Shown here: positions 53,514 to 64,000 of the stretch, piece after piece
Numbering within the stretch: position 1 is the stretch's first letter
Layout of the letters: every line of letters begins with the position of its first letter
DNA from: Raffaelea ambrosiae
Lineage: Eukaryota; Ascomycota; Sordariomycetes; Ophiostomatales; Ophiostomataceae
NCBI GenBank assembly: GCA_002778195.1
Contig: PCDI01000005.1
Location: 649,075 to 713,074 of the forward strand
Length of the DNA: 64,000 nucleotides
Reading direction: 5' to 3'
The notes under the pieces: generated by a model
Told to the model about the DNA's origin: nothing
The model's database searches: none
What the model saw: only the letters and a program-made list of their open reading frames with translations
Position numbers and translations under genes: made by a program

Positions 53514-56500
53514 CTACATCACCAGATACCCCCGTGCGATCTGCATGGCCGCAGCCGTGTTGCCCGCCAGCAGGTAGTACGTCCGCAGGTTGTACGCGGC
53601 TTCTGTGCGCAGGTCGGCATAGTAGTCGTCTTTCCTTGCCTCTGTCCTGGTCCAGGTCTCGTCGGTCTCCCCCTCCTTCAGCACCTTCTCGTAGAACTCG
53701 GCCGCCAGCGCGTGCAGCCCCAGCAGGTGGTACGTCCGGGCCACGTTGTAGTACGTCTCGCGCCGCGCATCCGCGTCCGCGGGCGTCGTCTGGCCAGCCC
53801 CCCCCAAGCGCAGCCGCGCATACTGGAACAGGTAGTTCAGCCCTTGCAGCAGCAAGTACTGCCGGTTCTCGGCCTGCCGCTTCAGCGCCCAGTGCACATA
53901 CGACAGCGCAATGAACAGGCTGATGGCCGGGTTGCTGGGGTCCACCGCGTGTGCCCGCTGGTAGTAGTTGAGCGCGAACCGGTAGCTGGTCGACGCCAGC
54001 AGGATGTGGCCGTAGACTACCAGCAGGCAGACGTCCAGACCCGAAGAGGGTTGGGTCGACTGGGTCCCCGGGGTCCCCGGGGTCCCCTGGGACGGGGCCC
54101 CCCTCCCCAGCTCCTCGTCCTTGAGCTTGATCTGCCGGAGAATGTACTTTTGCGACGGGCTGCTGCTGAACCACGTGCCCAGCACCGCCCCCGAATGGCC
54201 CTGGCCCCGGCACATGCGGCACATCGCCGTAAACAGCCGATAGCAGTCTGTCGTCCCCGGCCGCTCGCGCATAAAGTACCGTCCCACCGCCACGCACGCC
54301 GCCTCGTCCCCGGCCCGCACCGCACACGCCGCCCACGTCAGGTGGATCAGCAGCTCCGCATTGTCGTGGTAGCGGTACACCGTCGAGTCGTGCGCCGACT
54401 GGCACACCGCGTACGCCTCCTCCGCCCGGCCCGCATGCGCCAGGCTCAGCGCGTACTCCAGAAACAGCGAAAGCCAGTCTTCAAAGGGGATGCCGCGGAA
54501 GTCGCGTCGGGCCATCGCGGCCGACGGCGCTCTGCCTCCTCCTTCTGCTGCGGCTGCTGTCTCTTCCTCCGAAGGTGCCAGATCTAAAAGACACATTAGC
54601 TAATTTTTTTTTCCCCCTTTGTCCTCGCTTCGCTCGTTTCATCATCTGCCCATCCCTCTTCCTGCACTTACTCTGCTGAAGTCGCTCCGCCAAGGCCGTC
54701 AGATCCCGGTTCCCGTGCACCGTCGGAGTTGTCCTCGTCCCCCCGCCCGTACCATCCACCTCGACCGGGTCCTGCAGGAATTTGCTATATCCCAGAAACG
54801 CCACGTACTTGTCCCACGGGTAGAACTCGCGGAAGGACCGGAAGTCGTCAATCAGTTCCTTGGCGGCGTCCATCCACTCGGCCGTGGCGGCAGCGGCATT
54901 GCTGTCTGTATCTTCTCCTTCTACCCCGTCGTCCCCCTTCTTGGCCGCCCTCGCCTTGGCCTCCATGCACACCTGGTAGCGCGCCCGCAGACGCGCCGAC
55001 GTGTCCGCCTCAAACTTGTTCTGCTCGGCTGGGCTAGCAAACAGCCGGCGGGCGTGGTGGCCGCGGAAGAAGCGGCGGCGTGGTCTGGGCGGTGCTGGGA
55101 ACGGTCGTTGGCGGCCGTCTCCGGCACCCTCTTCGCCCTCCTCCTGGTGATCCTCGTCTCCGCCCTCTTCCTCTCCAGCGTCTCCCGCTGCTCCCGCTGC
55201 ACCTCCGGCACCGCGCTTCTTAGTCGCCGTGGTCCGCTTGCGGGGCCGGCGTGGCGTTGTTGTTGCTGTTGCTGTCGATGCCATCGTCGTCGTAGCAGGA
55301 CCTGCCGCTCTTTCGCCGCCGTTCTTCAGTGTAGCCTTCCGCCGCCGCCGCACCACCTTCCCGTCGCCATCCAGAAAGATGCGGTACGCCGGCGTCTCCA
55401 GACTCGCGGGCTGGCCGCGTGGCCGCTTGGAAGAAGCCGGGCCATGATGGTCTTGCATCTCCATGGCCATGGCCCCCGTGTGCTCATCATCACCGATGTC
55501 GTGCCCATCTTCTCCATGGTCTGCACCTGCTATTATACCACCACCCGCCTGGCTCTTTTGCTGCCGCGCTTCCAGCGTCAGCGCCTCGTTCACCAGGATG
55601 AACGCCTGCTCCTTCTCTTGCGCCCGCTCGTACATCTTGGCCAGCTCGAAGCGCGCATCAATGTTCTCGTCATCGGCATCGATGGCGGCCAGGAAGCACT
55701 CCTCAGCGGCCGCATGGTCGTGCAGCTCCAGGTTGCACTTGCCCTGGAGCACGAGAGCGTCGGCGTCCGCATCGATCGCCTCGTCCGGCAGGCCCGAGGG
55801 CCCGGCGTTCATCATGCGGTAGAGCTCCAGGTACGACAGGGCCAGCTCGTAGCGCTTGGCCGCGTAGAGCTCGGACCCGACGTCCTTGAGCAGGTGCGGG
55901 TACAGACGGCCCATGGAGTCGACGGTGCCAGGGTCCTTGGGGTCGATCCAGCCCAGCAGATGCTCCATGGCCTCCTCCTCGTGGCCCAGACGCAGCCGAT
56001 AGATGGCCAGCTTGGTGCGCAGGTCGATCGGCAGGCCCTCGCCGTAGAACATGGGCGCATGCCGTCCGGGGACAAATCCGGGCACGCGTACGCGTCGGGG
56101 CTCGTCGTACCGGTCCCATTCGCAGTCGTCCTCGGCGACGGCCGACTCCCAGTAGGCCTCGTCGGGTCCGCCACGGCCGAGCATCCACCGCGCCAGGTCT
56201 TTGAGCACGGAAATGGCCTCGCCGAAGCGCGCCACTGCCGCGTAGAGCTCCACGTAGATGGTCACGTCCATCCACGAGAAGACCTCGCCGTCGTCCAGCA
56301 AGAGGTACGGCTGTCCGGGTGCGGATAGACTCTTCAAGTGGGCGATGGCCTTGCCGTACGCAGAAATGGCTGCCTCAATGGTCTCGGCGCCGCGGACCGA
56401 GTCGTACGACGCCTCAGCCAGGTTGCGCAGCACCTGGAGGGCGTGCGGCCGCCGCTTGAGCACGCGCACGTACTCGGTGGCCGCGTTGGTGGCCTGCCCA

Positions 56501-57123
56501 AACTCGAGACAAATGTTGGCCTTGCCCAGCCGCGCGGGGATGCTGTCCTTGTCGGCGCGGATGGCGCCCGAGTAGCAGAGACGCGCAATCTGCAGGTTGT
56601 GCAGCCGCTCCTCCTCGGTCCCGCCCTCGTCCGTGCCCGCCAGCGCATAGTCGGCCGTGCTCAGCCAGCCGGCGACGTGCTTGGGCTCGAGATGCGCGGC
56701 AAAGAGCATGGCCATGACGGCGTCGTCGCGTCGGCCCAGGTCCTCGTTGATGGACGCCAGCAACGTCCAGGCCGCGTGCGTCTCGGCGTTGACGCGGATG
56801 ATCTCGTGCAGCGCCGCCAGAGCGTCCTCGTAGCGGTGGTCCATGAAGAGCTGGTGGGCCTGCTGGAGCCGCAGCTTGACTTCGCCCGTCGGCTCCGCCG
56901 CCTTGCGTGGACCACGGCGACGACGGGTTGTCGTTGTCGCTGTCGTCCCATCGCCCCGTGACGCCGCCGCCTCCGGCCCGAGATGCTCTTTCAGAAACGC
57001 GTGCCGGCTGGATTCCAGACGGGCAATGTCCGCCTGCAGCTCGAGGTAGTCCGAGTCGGCCTCGGACAGCTCGTCGACGTCGTCTTCGGGGACAACGTCG
57101 GCCATGTCCACATCGTCGGCCAT
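53514..57123 (-). CDS. TFC4: RNA polymerase III factor TFIIIC subunit Tfc4 (tau131/Sfc4)
   Basis: Two exons, complement of 54672-57123 and 53514-54583 (88-bp intron GTAAGT...TTTTAG), give 1173 aa. The ATG at 57123 begins MADDVDMADVVPEDDVDEL, the family's acidic start. TPR arrays follow: about residues 95-330 (HQLFMDHRYEDALAALHEI, AAWTLLASINEDLGR, WLSTADYALAG) and about 460-540 (ALSYLELYRMM, DARFELAKMYERAQEKEQAF). The second exon carries GIPFEDWLSLFLEYALSLAHAG, the segment SQKYILRQIKLKDEEL, and a further TPR array ending AYNLRTYYLLAGN. Tfc4 is the scaffold of TFIIIC tauA that recruits TFIIIB (Brf1/Bdp1) upstream of tRNA and 5S genes. A basic, Thr/Ala-rich insert (about residues 620-700) is low complexity. 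No tRNA gene is in this window. Confidence 0.93.
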
Positions 57124-58026
57124 CTTTGTTTTTGTCGAGTTTTTATGTGTTTTTTCTTTTATCTTTTTTGTGTCCACCTTCCGTGTCCTTGCCCGCGTGT
57201 TTCCTTCGCAATATGCATGGGACAGAGGAAATATCTATGCCATTTTGTGACCCCTTCACTCGATTTCGCTTCGGCTGCAAGTTGTAGTAAAGCAAACATA
57301 TGTGTTTGATGCTTGGCGCGGTTGGAAGCTCATATTAGCTGGAATCAAGGTTGAGGCTGTGGCAGGCTTCTCAAACACGTGGGGCTCCACAAAATCCCCG
57401 ACCAACAGCTTACCCAGGTAGTTTTGTAACTGAGCTTCAAGGCAGGGTCAAGCACTGTCCGCCGTAACGGTCTAATAATGATTCACTACACCACTTTTTC
57501 CAAGACCGCAAAACAATGTGCTGGAATGTATTTTAAATGATTCTGCTCCTGCAGTCTACTTCTGTGGTCTACTTCCCCGATCCCATGCCAAAATACGCTA
57601 TCCGGTCCCATTTCAATCCTCGGATTCCAAGCCTGATATCTATGCACCCCAATCCATCTTCCTTCTTGCAGACAGACTGCAGAAGGTTTACTAATAAACC
57701 TATCTTTTCTCATCCGAGGCTGCACCATTGCGTCGAAAAGTCAAGACAGCAGATTATCGTTCGATTTGCTTTCTTTTGGGCCGTTCCCCAGCCCCCGTTC
57801 CATCGTACAGACAATGAAGGAGTGGGTGCAGACAAGCTTCAAAATCAAATGCTCCCAAGCAGTACGAGCCAATTCTCGAACTACTCTACATCAGAGACAC
57901 TGGACCATGTTCGCTGCTCATTCAGTAATCGTAATTTCACCAAGCACAACTGAGTCTTCCGCCTATCACCATCTTCGCATTGCTATCACAGCTACCCCAT
58001 TTTCGAGCGTTCCAATTTTTGTTCCA
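57124..58026. other. Intergenic: TFC4 promoter and VTS1 3' flank
   Basis: This is 903 bp. The TFC4-proximal part is rich in T and contains no obvious TATA. The distal part is the VTS1 3' untranslated region and further flank; a 138-codon frame at 57537-57953 shows no known domain. Confidence 0.6.
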
Positions 58027-60052
58027 TTAGTTACCAAGTTTTCCTTCAGCCTTGGCCTCTATAGCATGTATCAGTACCTAAATCTTTCAGGCGTGCGAGA
58101 TGTGAGAAATAAGGACGTACCTTTCACTTGCTCAAACACCTTGAGCATCTTCCGTCTTGCGCCAAGTGCGTTGACACCCCGCTCCTCGAGTTGCTTGTCA
58201 TCCAGCTCGATCAGATCTGTCCACTTCATGTCCTTCAGATTGTCCGTGTACTTGTGCAGACGCAAGCTGCGAAGCCAGCTGGGAATATCCTGCAGAAGAG
58301 ACGGGTCCGTCGGGTCCTCAGGAGGCTTCGAGCTGCCACGCCGCCCTCTAGGTGAACGCCCGCGCACCATGTCCGAGTGATCCGAAAGATACCCCTCGTG
58401 GTGTCCTCCCAGACCCAGCTGGGCCCCCAGGCTCATGGCGTTGAGAGACAAGCCGTTGTTCCCCAGCCCACCGTCATATGCACTCAAGAAACCGTTGTTC
58501 TGGGGAGACGTGAAAGGTACTCCGCCAAAACTACCCTGCATGGCAATACCAGGCGAGCTGGGCCGTGACCGGTGCGCACTGAAGCCTTGCCCAGGCTGGC
58601 CAGGCAGAGCCAGCATCTGCTCGCTTCTTAGGACCTGGCCGTGCTCGTTGACCATAACAACGTTGGTACCACCGGGCAAGTTGATCATGGGCGCAGTAGG
58701 CGACATTGGCATTTGCTGTCCCGGTGCACCAGGAGCGTCATTCGACCTCGCGCGGCGGTACTTGCGTACATCATCGAGCGCGAACCGGTTGTTGACGGTG
58801 GACAGAGCCGCCAGCTTCATGGCCGTCGCATTTGCCACCATGTCAGCCTGGCCCTGCTGCTGCTGTGGCGCTTGATTGAAATTGGACACCATGGGCGTGT
58901 TCACCATGGAAGCCCAGTTGCCGCTGGACGCATAGGGAGACAAAAGCGGCAGGTCGTTCTTCTCGGTGGCCGTGATGGTTGTACTCTGGATCTGCGATCC
59001 GGCCGTCATGGGCGGCCGGGGAGACCGCAGACCAGCCGATGGCGGCGGCTGGACGAACTGGCCCATGGGAGCCTGCCCAGGTGACGTCACCGCCGGGCGC
59101 ATGGATTCGGTCGTGGCCGGGGGGCCCCATGGCGAGGTCGGGTTCTGGCCGTTGGAAGGAGCTGTGACACCGGTGCTGCCTGCGTCGATGGGAGTAGAGA
59201 TGGAGGGAGCGATAAGCGAGTTACGGGCATCTATCGCGCTGTTCCGGTTCGACACTGGCGGGTTGCCCGTCTGCTGTGTGTACTTGGCCTTTTCTGTGGC
59301 AATAGCGGCGGCGGCATCGGGGAACATGGCGTTGATCGTGGATGGGTCCAGGCCAGACTGGCGCTTGCCTGTTGAGAGGACAGAGCTGCGGGCCAGTGAG
59401 TTTCTAGCAGAGTCGACGCTGAGCTTGTTCATGGCATCGTTGAGGCGGTTTGACATGGGGTCTAGTTCTCGTGGAGCGAGCCAAAACGTTAGCGATCAAA
59501 GGCCGAAATGAATGGGCGCCACACAAAAGAAAACCGACCTTTGTCGAAACTGGCCGGCGACAAAACACCAGACATGGGGTGGTTGTTACCCATTTGACGG
59601 AGCACCTGAATGAAGAAGCGAATCTGGACTTGTGTCGTCTGCTGCAGCAGCGCATAGAGCGCCGCCGTGCGCTCTGCCTCGCTCAGGACTCGGAACCACT
59701 GCTCGATAGCGCTAAGCTCGTCCTTGAAATCCTGGTCCAGTGTGGCAGCTGCCATCTCCTCAAGTGTGGTCTCGTACTGGTCGATATCAGCGATCCATTC
59801 TTGCGCAAGCTTGTCCTGCGGGTCGAGGTCGCCCATGCCCTGATTCTGGACCGACTGGGTTTGACCGTAGAAATCGGACGAAGGTCGGATGCGGCTGGAC
59901 GGGCTGGTGCCGGTCAGCGCGGCCATGTCGGCAGACGCGCGCAGGTGTTGATTGCCGCCGATGGCGCGGGACGATGGCGGGCGCAGAGTCGAGGCCTGGC
60001 CCGCCTCCGGCGTGCTCAACCGGTTGCCCGCGAGGTTGGACATGCTGTTCAT
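58027..60052 (-). CDS. VTS1: SAM-domain RNA-binding protein Vts1 (Smaug family)
   Basis: Exons are the complement of 59539-60052, 58121-59461 and 58027-58058, giving 628 aa. The introns are 77 bp (GTCGGT...CTAG, CTAAC branch) and 62 bp (GTACGT...CTATAG). The first junction restores FDKDPMSNRLNDAMNKL. The 32-bp last exon supplies EAKAEGKLGN after FEQVK, a typical Vts1 end. An N-terminal helical module (about 75-155, AQEWIADIDQYETTLEEM to FFIQVLRQMG) is followed by a disordered Pro/Ser/Asn region. The SAM domain (about 553-616) contains DIPSWLRSLRLHKYTDNLKD, then WTDLIELDDKQLEERGV, and the RNA-contacting loop ALGARRKMLKVF. Vts1 binds CNGG-type stem-loops and promotes mRNA deadenylation through Ccr4-Not. 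The ATG at 60052 is used; the frame upstream lacks another ATG. The 5' leader is long. Confidence 0.93.
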
Positions 60053-63000
60053 GTTCAACTGAGACAGTCAACGACAGGTAATGGTGGTGGTGATTGCAAG
60101 TATGTGGGCGCACGTTTATGTGTCGAGTTTGGGGCAAAAAAAACACACACAAGGATAGTGAGGGGAACAAGGCCTTCAGCAAAAGAGAGGTTTGCGGGGA
60201 GAAGCCCAAAAAAATAAGCGACTCAGAAGAGAAGTGAGAATAGAGTGTTGGTGAAAGTAGGCACACACCACGAAGCTCGTGCTGACACAACACAAAAAAA
60301 AGTTAAATCTGGTAAAAGTGAAGGAGGGCAGGAAAAGAAGAGAAGGAGATCTGAGAGCAGTGGCTGCTAGACAGGTGAGTTGACGACAGCAGTAACGCTC
60401 AGTGGTCGGTATGCTGGCATATGAAACAGGGCCAGAAGGACAGGTCGAACAAATAGGAGGAGACGTGTGGTCGATCCGTGGCCCGTGACAAGCAATGCGC
60501 GTTTCGAGATTTTCCCAAGACAGACGCCCCGATCAATGCCTCCCGAATCACCAAGAAAAATTACCGGTTGCGTGGAACTCGACGAGTCGACGTTGAGTCT
60601 TGGCTAAAGCGACGGAGGATAAAAATGGCGATGGCGTCTAAAAAACGGTCAAGCGTTGCAGAAGAAAGTAAAAACCCGTTGGATGTCAAAACCAGCTGGC
60701 GGAGAGGACGAAGAGCATTCAAAGAATGGAGGAATAGGCGACAAAAATAAAAGAAGGCAAGAGTCTGTCGACTTTCTGTGTTCTGTGTGTTCTGTTCCGA
60801 AACGACTCCTGCAGCTCAGCTGCCCTGCGAAAAAGAACGGTATACGGGACCGGGGGTTTGGTAGTGGAAGATGGAAAAAGAAATGGTCGAGCAAAATATA
60901 TTCTGGCCGGAGGAAGAAATGGATTAGCTCACGCTATAATACGAAACCGCCAGGGTAGCCCGTGGACGGAAGGGCCACGAGTTTGTCAGGCATGCAGTGG
61001 AGGAGGGTTTAGCTGGGCGGCAGCTGAAGGCCGCCAAATGGGTGGTGGGTGTGGGCGGAGAGTGTGTGTGGAAAACCGAGGGCACAGGGGATAAGCGGAG
61101 ACGAGCAGGAGATGGATGGACGTGACCAGGGTCCTTCTGACGGCCAAGGGTGCAGAGGCAAATCTCATGGGATGCTTTGGGGGTGGGCATCCTGGCTCGT
61201 GTGCCATTTTTGGCTGCTTTTTTTGGGCGCAGATAAGGTGGAGCCCTGTTTGCCGGCACACATGCTGACCGAGATGCACTTCGAGTAAAGATGAAGACGG
61301 CCAGTTGCAACGGCAGTGGTGGAAGGGATGGATGGACGAGGCAGACAAAGACTATAGGGCAAAGAGGCAGGGCGAGGAAGAAAGGGCAAGGCGCAGCGGC
61401 ATCGTGAGGAGGATGTGGATGGCGACGAGATAACAGCAGGGAACGTCGGGCAGCACAACTCACAATGGATGATTGGACGGTCAGCCAGTAGCCAGTCTGG
61501 GCTGAACGACAAATGCGAAATGCAGGCAGCAGATGCAGTCGTGAGGTGGTGGAAATGAGCTGCAGCAAAATACGAAATGCAATCTTAAAAAACGAAGCCG
61601 TCAGAGTCGCAGCGGGAACGGCGTGGCCAGCGAGCCTCACTCGATGAGACGCTGAAAAAAATGCCCGAAATAAGCTCGCAGAACGCAATGCTCGGAATAT
61701 GCTGGAAATAGCCCACAGGGGACACTGCGCGTCCACACCGAGGACGAGGGCAGGAATTACTTCAGATGTCGAAAAAGGGCGGGCAAATGGCAGACGAATA
61801 GTTATCCAACAGAAAGGTGCTCGTCCCTTTTTGGTGGAACTATACAAATCAAAACAAGGGGACGAAAGGGACGAAAGACGTATAATAGCAACCAAAGAAT
61901 AGAAAAGTGCGGTCCGGAACGAGGAAAACAAGTGGTTGAGAGAGTCAGAGAGTCGGAGAGTCAGACACGAAAGAGAGACAAAAGAGTCAAAGTACTCGTA
62001 GACAGAAAGTGAGAGAAGAAAAATCGAATTGGTGGCCGGCAAACCTTGAAACGGTGGTTTTGGGGTCCAGGGCCGTTAGTGGAAAGCTAAGCCGGCGCTA
62101 ACAGGACGAGAGGGAAGGAGCGGCCAGCAGTAAAACAGCGTTTTAGAATTGTCGTCAAGGTTTTTTTTTAGAGCAAATGACTGGTGGGCACTGGCCACTG
62201 GCGGGTCTTCCAGGCGATGTAACCCGTTGTTTTCAGCGTGATGAAGAATCTCTTTGTTGTTGAAAATAGACAGGCCGCACGCGCTCGACAGGGAGGCGTG
62301 CTGCCCGGGAACTCGGTCTCCTGTGCGAGGATGTCTCGGCCCGGACTCGGGAGGCGTGCTGGGATGCAGACAGAGATGCAGAAAGCCCGCAAGGGAAATA
62401 AGGTGGGACGTGCCTTCTTGGATGCTACCATTGCTCCAATGGCCAGTGGCCAATGCCATCCGGGCATGTCATTTGCGGTGTATACGAACGGTCTCTGCGT
62501 TCTTCTCCGAAGAACATTCCCATAGCCTTCTGAAAGAAGCGTGCATGTCACCAAACTGATGACGTTTGTACTACACCATTCCCATCCTTTAGGCGCCCAG
62601 CTCCTTTGGTGCTGCATTGCGGGATGGCCCCTCGCCCAGGACGCTGATCCAACACGCCATTCACATACAGGGCATTTCTGACAGCTTACACGGCGACTGC
62701 TCCCACTTCGTTCGCCTATGTTGGTGGCTGTAGGATTGGAGATGACTAGCAGACTGGCGTTGGGCGGATTAATGAGTACCACAAACGAACAGCCTCAAGA
62801 AGAACATATCCATCCAGATTGAGCGTAGGGTACACCGTATAGACAACAGCTGCATAATATTCCTGCCCGTCTTACGTTGACTACGGCCACGCAAACAAGC
62901 ACGAAAGCAAAAGCAAATTACAAATAAGCATGTCCCCCGTCATTCATGCACCCTCGCCGTCAGACAAGTCAATGGACGAGGGTGTTTGGTAATAGACGGG

Positions 63001-63511
63001 AGTTGACTTGATCTTGGCACGATAATTTCCTTCAGCAATTGAGCGTATGGGGAAGAAGCTCGCTGCTGTACACACTAATGCCGTTGTAAAAGATCTGGGG
63101 GGTCTGAACTCTGGATCATTCTGCCAGCTAAGTGACGACAGAATGAAGCAGGCTGGACAATTGGTAAAGAGTGTCCGCAGAGATCTTCCCGCAATGAACC
63201 TGCGGCTGAGCACCGCCTCCTCAGTAGAGTACCAGTCGATCTCGTACTTGTCGGACACCGGGAAGAGAAACATTTTTAAAGACCTGCACGCATTGGGACG
63301 GGAGGGAGGCGTTTGTCGGGTTGGTATTTTTTTGTTGTTTTGTGTAAATGTTTTTTGCTTGAAACCTCTTTTGTTGCCTTCATCGGTTACCGGTTACCAT
63401 TCCGGTGCAAAATAACTCCCAAAAAAGAAAAAATGCATTTTCTGTTTCGTTTTCCACTTTCCTACCCGTGCACGCCCGGTTGAATTCTTAATCCCCTCAA
63501 CAAAACACAGT
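60053..63511. other. Gene-free block upstream of VTS1
   Basis: This is 3.46 kb between VTS1 and RPL29, both on the minus strand. The minus strand is pyrimidine-rich over about 60.1-62.0 kb, fitting the VTS1 promoter and a long 5' leader. Long open frames there (up to 372 codons) have Ser/Pro/Leu-rich leader-type composition and no domain. The right end (about 63.0-63.5 kb) is the RPL29 3' flank. Confidence 0.5.
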
Positions 63512-63946
63512 TTATGCGGTCTCGCGCTTGCCCTCCTTGAACTCCTTCTGCAGACATTGTTAGCATACTTGGGTCTCTTCTTCGCGTGGTTGTCGAGAGC
63601 ATAGAGCCGCTCTGCAGAGCGCTCTTTCGCGGAGAGCCGGGGGGTTGTTCGTACCAGAGCGCGGGCGGTGCCGTGCAGAGCATGTCTGTGGTTTCTCCGG
63701 AACTTGGGGTCGGTACCCTTCAGAGACGGGTATCTGGAGGTCTTGGGCTTCTTGATGCTGTGCGGCAAAGAGATCTCGTTAGCCAAATGATGCCCCCTAT
63801 TCTTCTTGCATAGCCATCTGTTGCCTCGGTTCCATCCTCTCCCTCATCTCTCCCTCATCGCATATTTGTTCTCGTTCGGTAGACTTCGACATACCCGTTC
63901 CGGTGCGCCTTGCGCGACTGGTTGTGCTGAGACGAGTTCTTTGACT
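63512..63946 (-). CDS. RPL29: 60S ribosomal protein L29, partial (first coding exon off the right edge)
   Basis: The three visible exons are the complement of 63895-63946, 63655-63757 and 63512-63547. The introns are 137 bp (GTATGT...CACAG) and 107 bp (GTACGA...TGCAG). The joined protein reads SKNSSQHNQSRKAHRNG, IKKPKTSRYPSLKGTDPKFRR, NHRHALHGTARAL and ends KEFKEGKRETA. This is a full match to eL29, about 65 aa and highly basic. The Met-Ala and the first base of the next Lys codon must come from an upstream exon: the acceptor at 63947-63948 (CCCACAG on the minus strand, with a CTAAC branch near 63968) shows an intron running off the window. eL29 sits on the 60S solvent side near the peptidyl-transferase region. 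Multiple introns in a ribosomal-protein gene are usual in filamentous fungi. Confidence 0.93.
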
Positions 63947-64000
63947 CTGTGGGAAAGTATCTGGTTAGTCTGGAATTCCCTTCAAATGCATTCAATCCAT
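63947..64000 (-). other. RPL29 intron 1 (truncated by the window edge)
   Basis: The minus strand has a GACTAACC branch motif followed by TTTCCCACAG just before the first visible exon. The donor lies beyond the window. Confidence 0.85.

Noticed and set aside
60924..62042. A 372-codon minus-strand frame upstream of VTS1
   Set aside because: Ser/Pro/Leu-rich composition from C/T-rich DNA, no domain and no splice support. More likely leader or intergenic.
62944..63415. Overlapping frames on both strands (109 and 122 codons) beside RPL29
   Set aside because: Neither matches a family and neither has clear splice partners; kept as intergenic.
63758..63894. A possible snoRNA in the RPL29 intron
   Set aside because: A GATGAG sequence resembles a C box, but no D box (CTGA) was found at the right spacing.

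Overview
The window is a piece of nuclear chromosome from a filamentous ascomycete. The evidence is short introns (56-217 bp) with GT...CTAAC/CTGAC...YAG signals, pyrimidine-rich leaders, and fungal-type genes such as MHR1/mL67, POP3, TFC4, VTS1 and an AVO1/SIN1 orthologue. High GC in the coding regions, long homopolymeric Asn/Asp/Ser/Ala tracts and the overall gene content suggest Sordariomycetes. An Ophiostomatales-like fungus (Sporothrix/Ophiostoma group) is possible, but that is a guess from general feel. I see no rRNA, tRNA, CRISPR array or intact transposon.

Layout, left to right: about 4.4 kb without a recognisable gene; NOC3 (-), POP3 (-, three exons) and UTP10 (+, three exons), a contiguous ribosome-biogenesis group; an unrecognised 372-aa protein gene (-, three exons); a long pyrimidine-rich leader and then a giant USP9X/USP34-like deubiquitinase (+, seven exons, 2753 aa); a 5.1-kb gene-free block with a 41-bp tandem repeat; a large low-complexity fungal protein with a conserved core (+, possibly the DUF7582 family); a PRCC-domain protein (-); the TORC2 subunit SIN1/AVO1 (+, two exons); a fungal NFKBIL1-like protein (-); the HSP104 disaggregase (-); MHR1/mL67 (+, two exons); a PAPS-type sulfotransferase-like protein (-, three exons); the TFIIIC subunit TFC4 (-, two exons); the SAM-domain RNA-binding protein VTS1 (-, three exons); about 3.4 kb of gene-free DNA; and the 3' part of RPL29 (-), whose first coding exon lies off the right edge.

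These are mostly core housekeeping genes. Protein and RNA production is over-represented: NOC3, POP3 and UTP10 for rRNA maturation, RPL29 for the cytosolic ribosome, mL67 for the mitochondrial ribosome, TFC4 for Pol III transcription and VTS1 for mRNA decay. HSP104, the deubiquitinase and SIN1 cover proteostasis and TORC2 signalling. I rebuilt exon structures by joining frames across canonical splice sites and checking the phase and the continuity of conserved motifs, because single open frames misrepresent POP3, the deubiquitinase 3' end, SIN1, VTS1, TFC4, the sulfotransferase and RPL29.

I found no convincing undescribed system. The most interesting signals are: a shared 9-mer CTTATCGCA (one base from the yeast PAC element) in the promoters of the ribosome-biogenesis genes; the orphan 372-aa protein; the large empty blocks; several minisatellites; and possible alternative 3' ends of the deubiquitinase.
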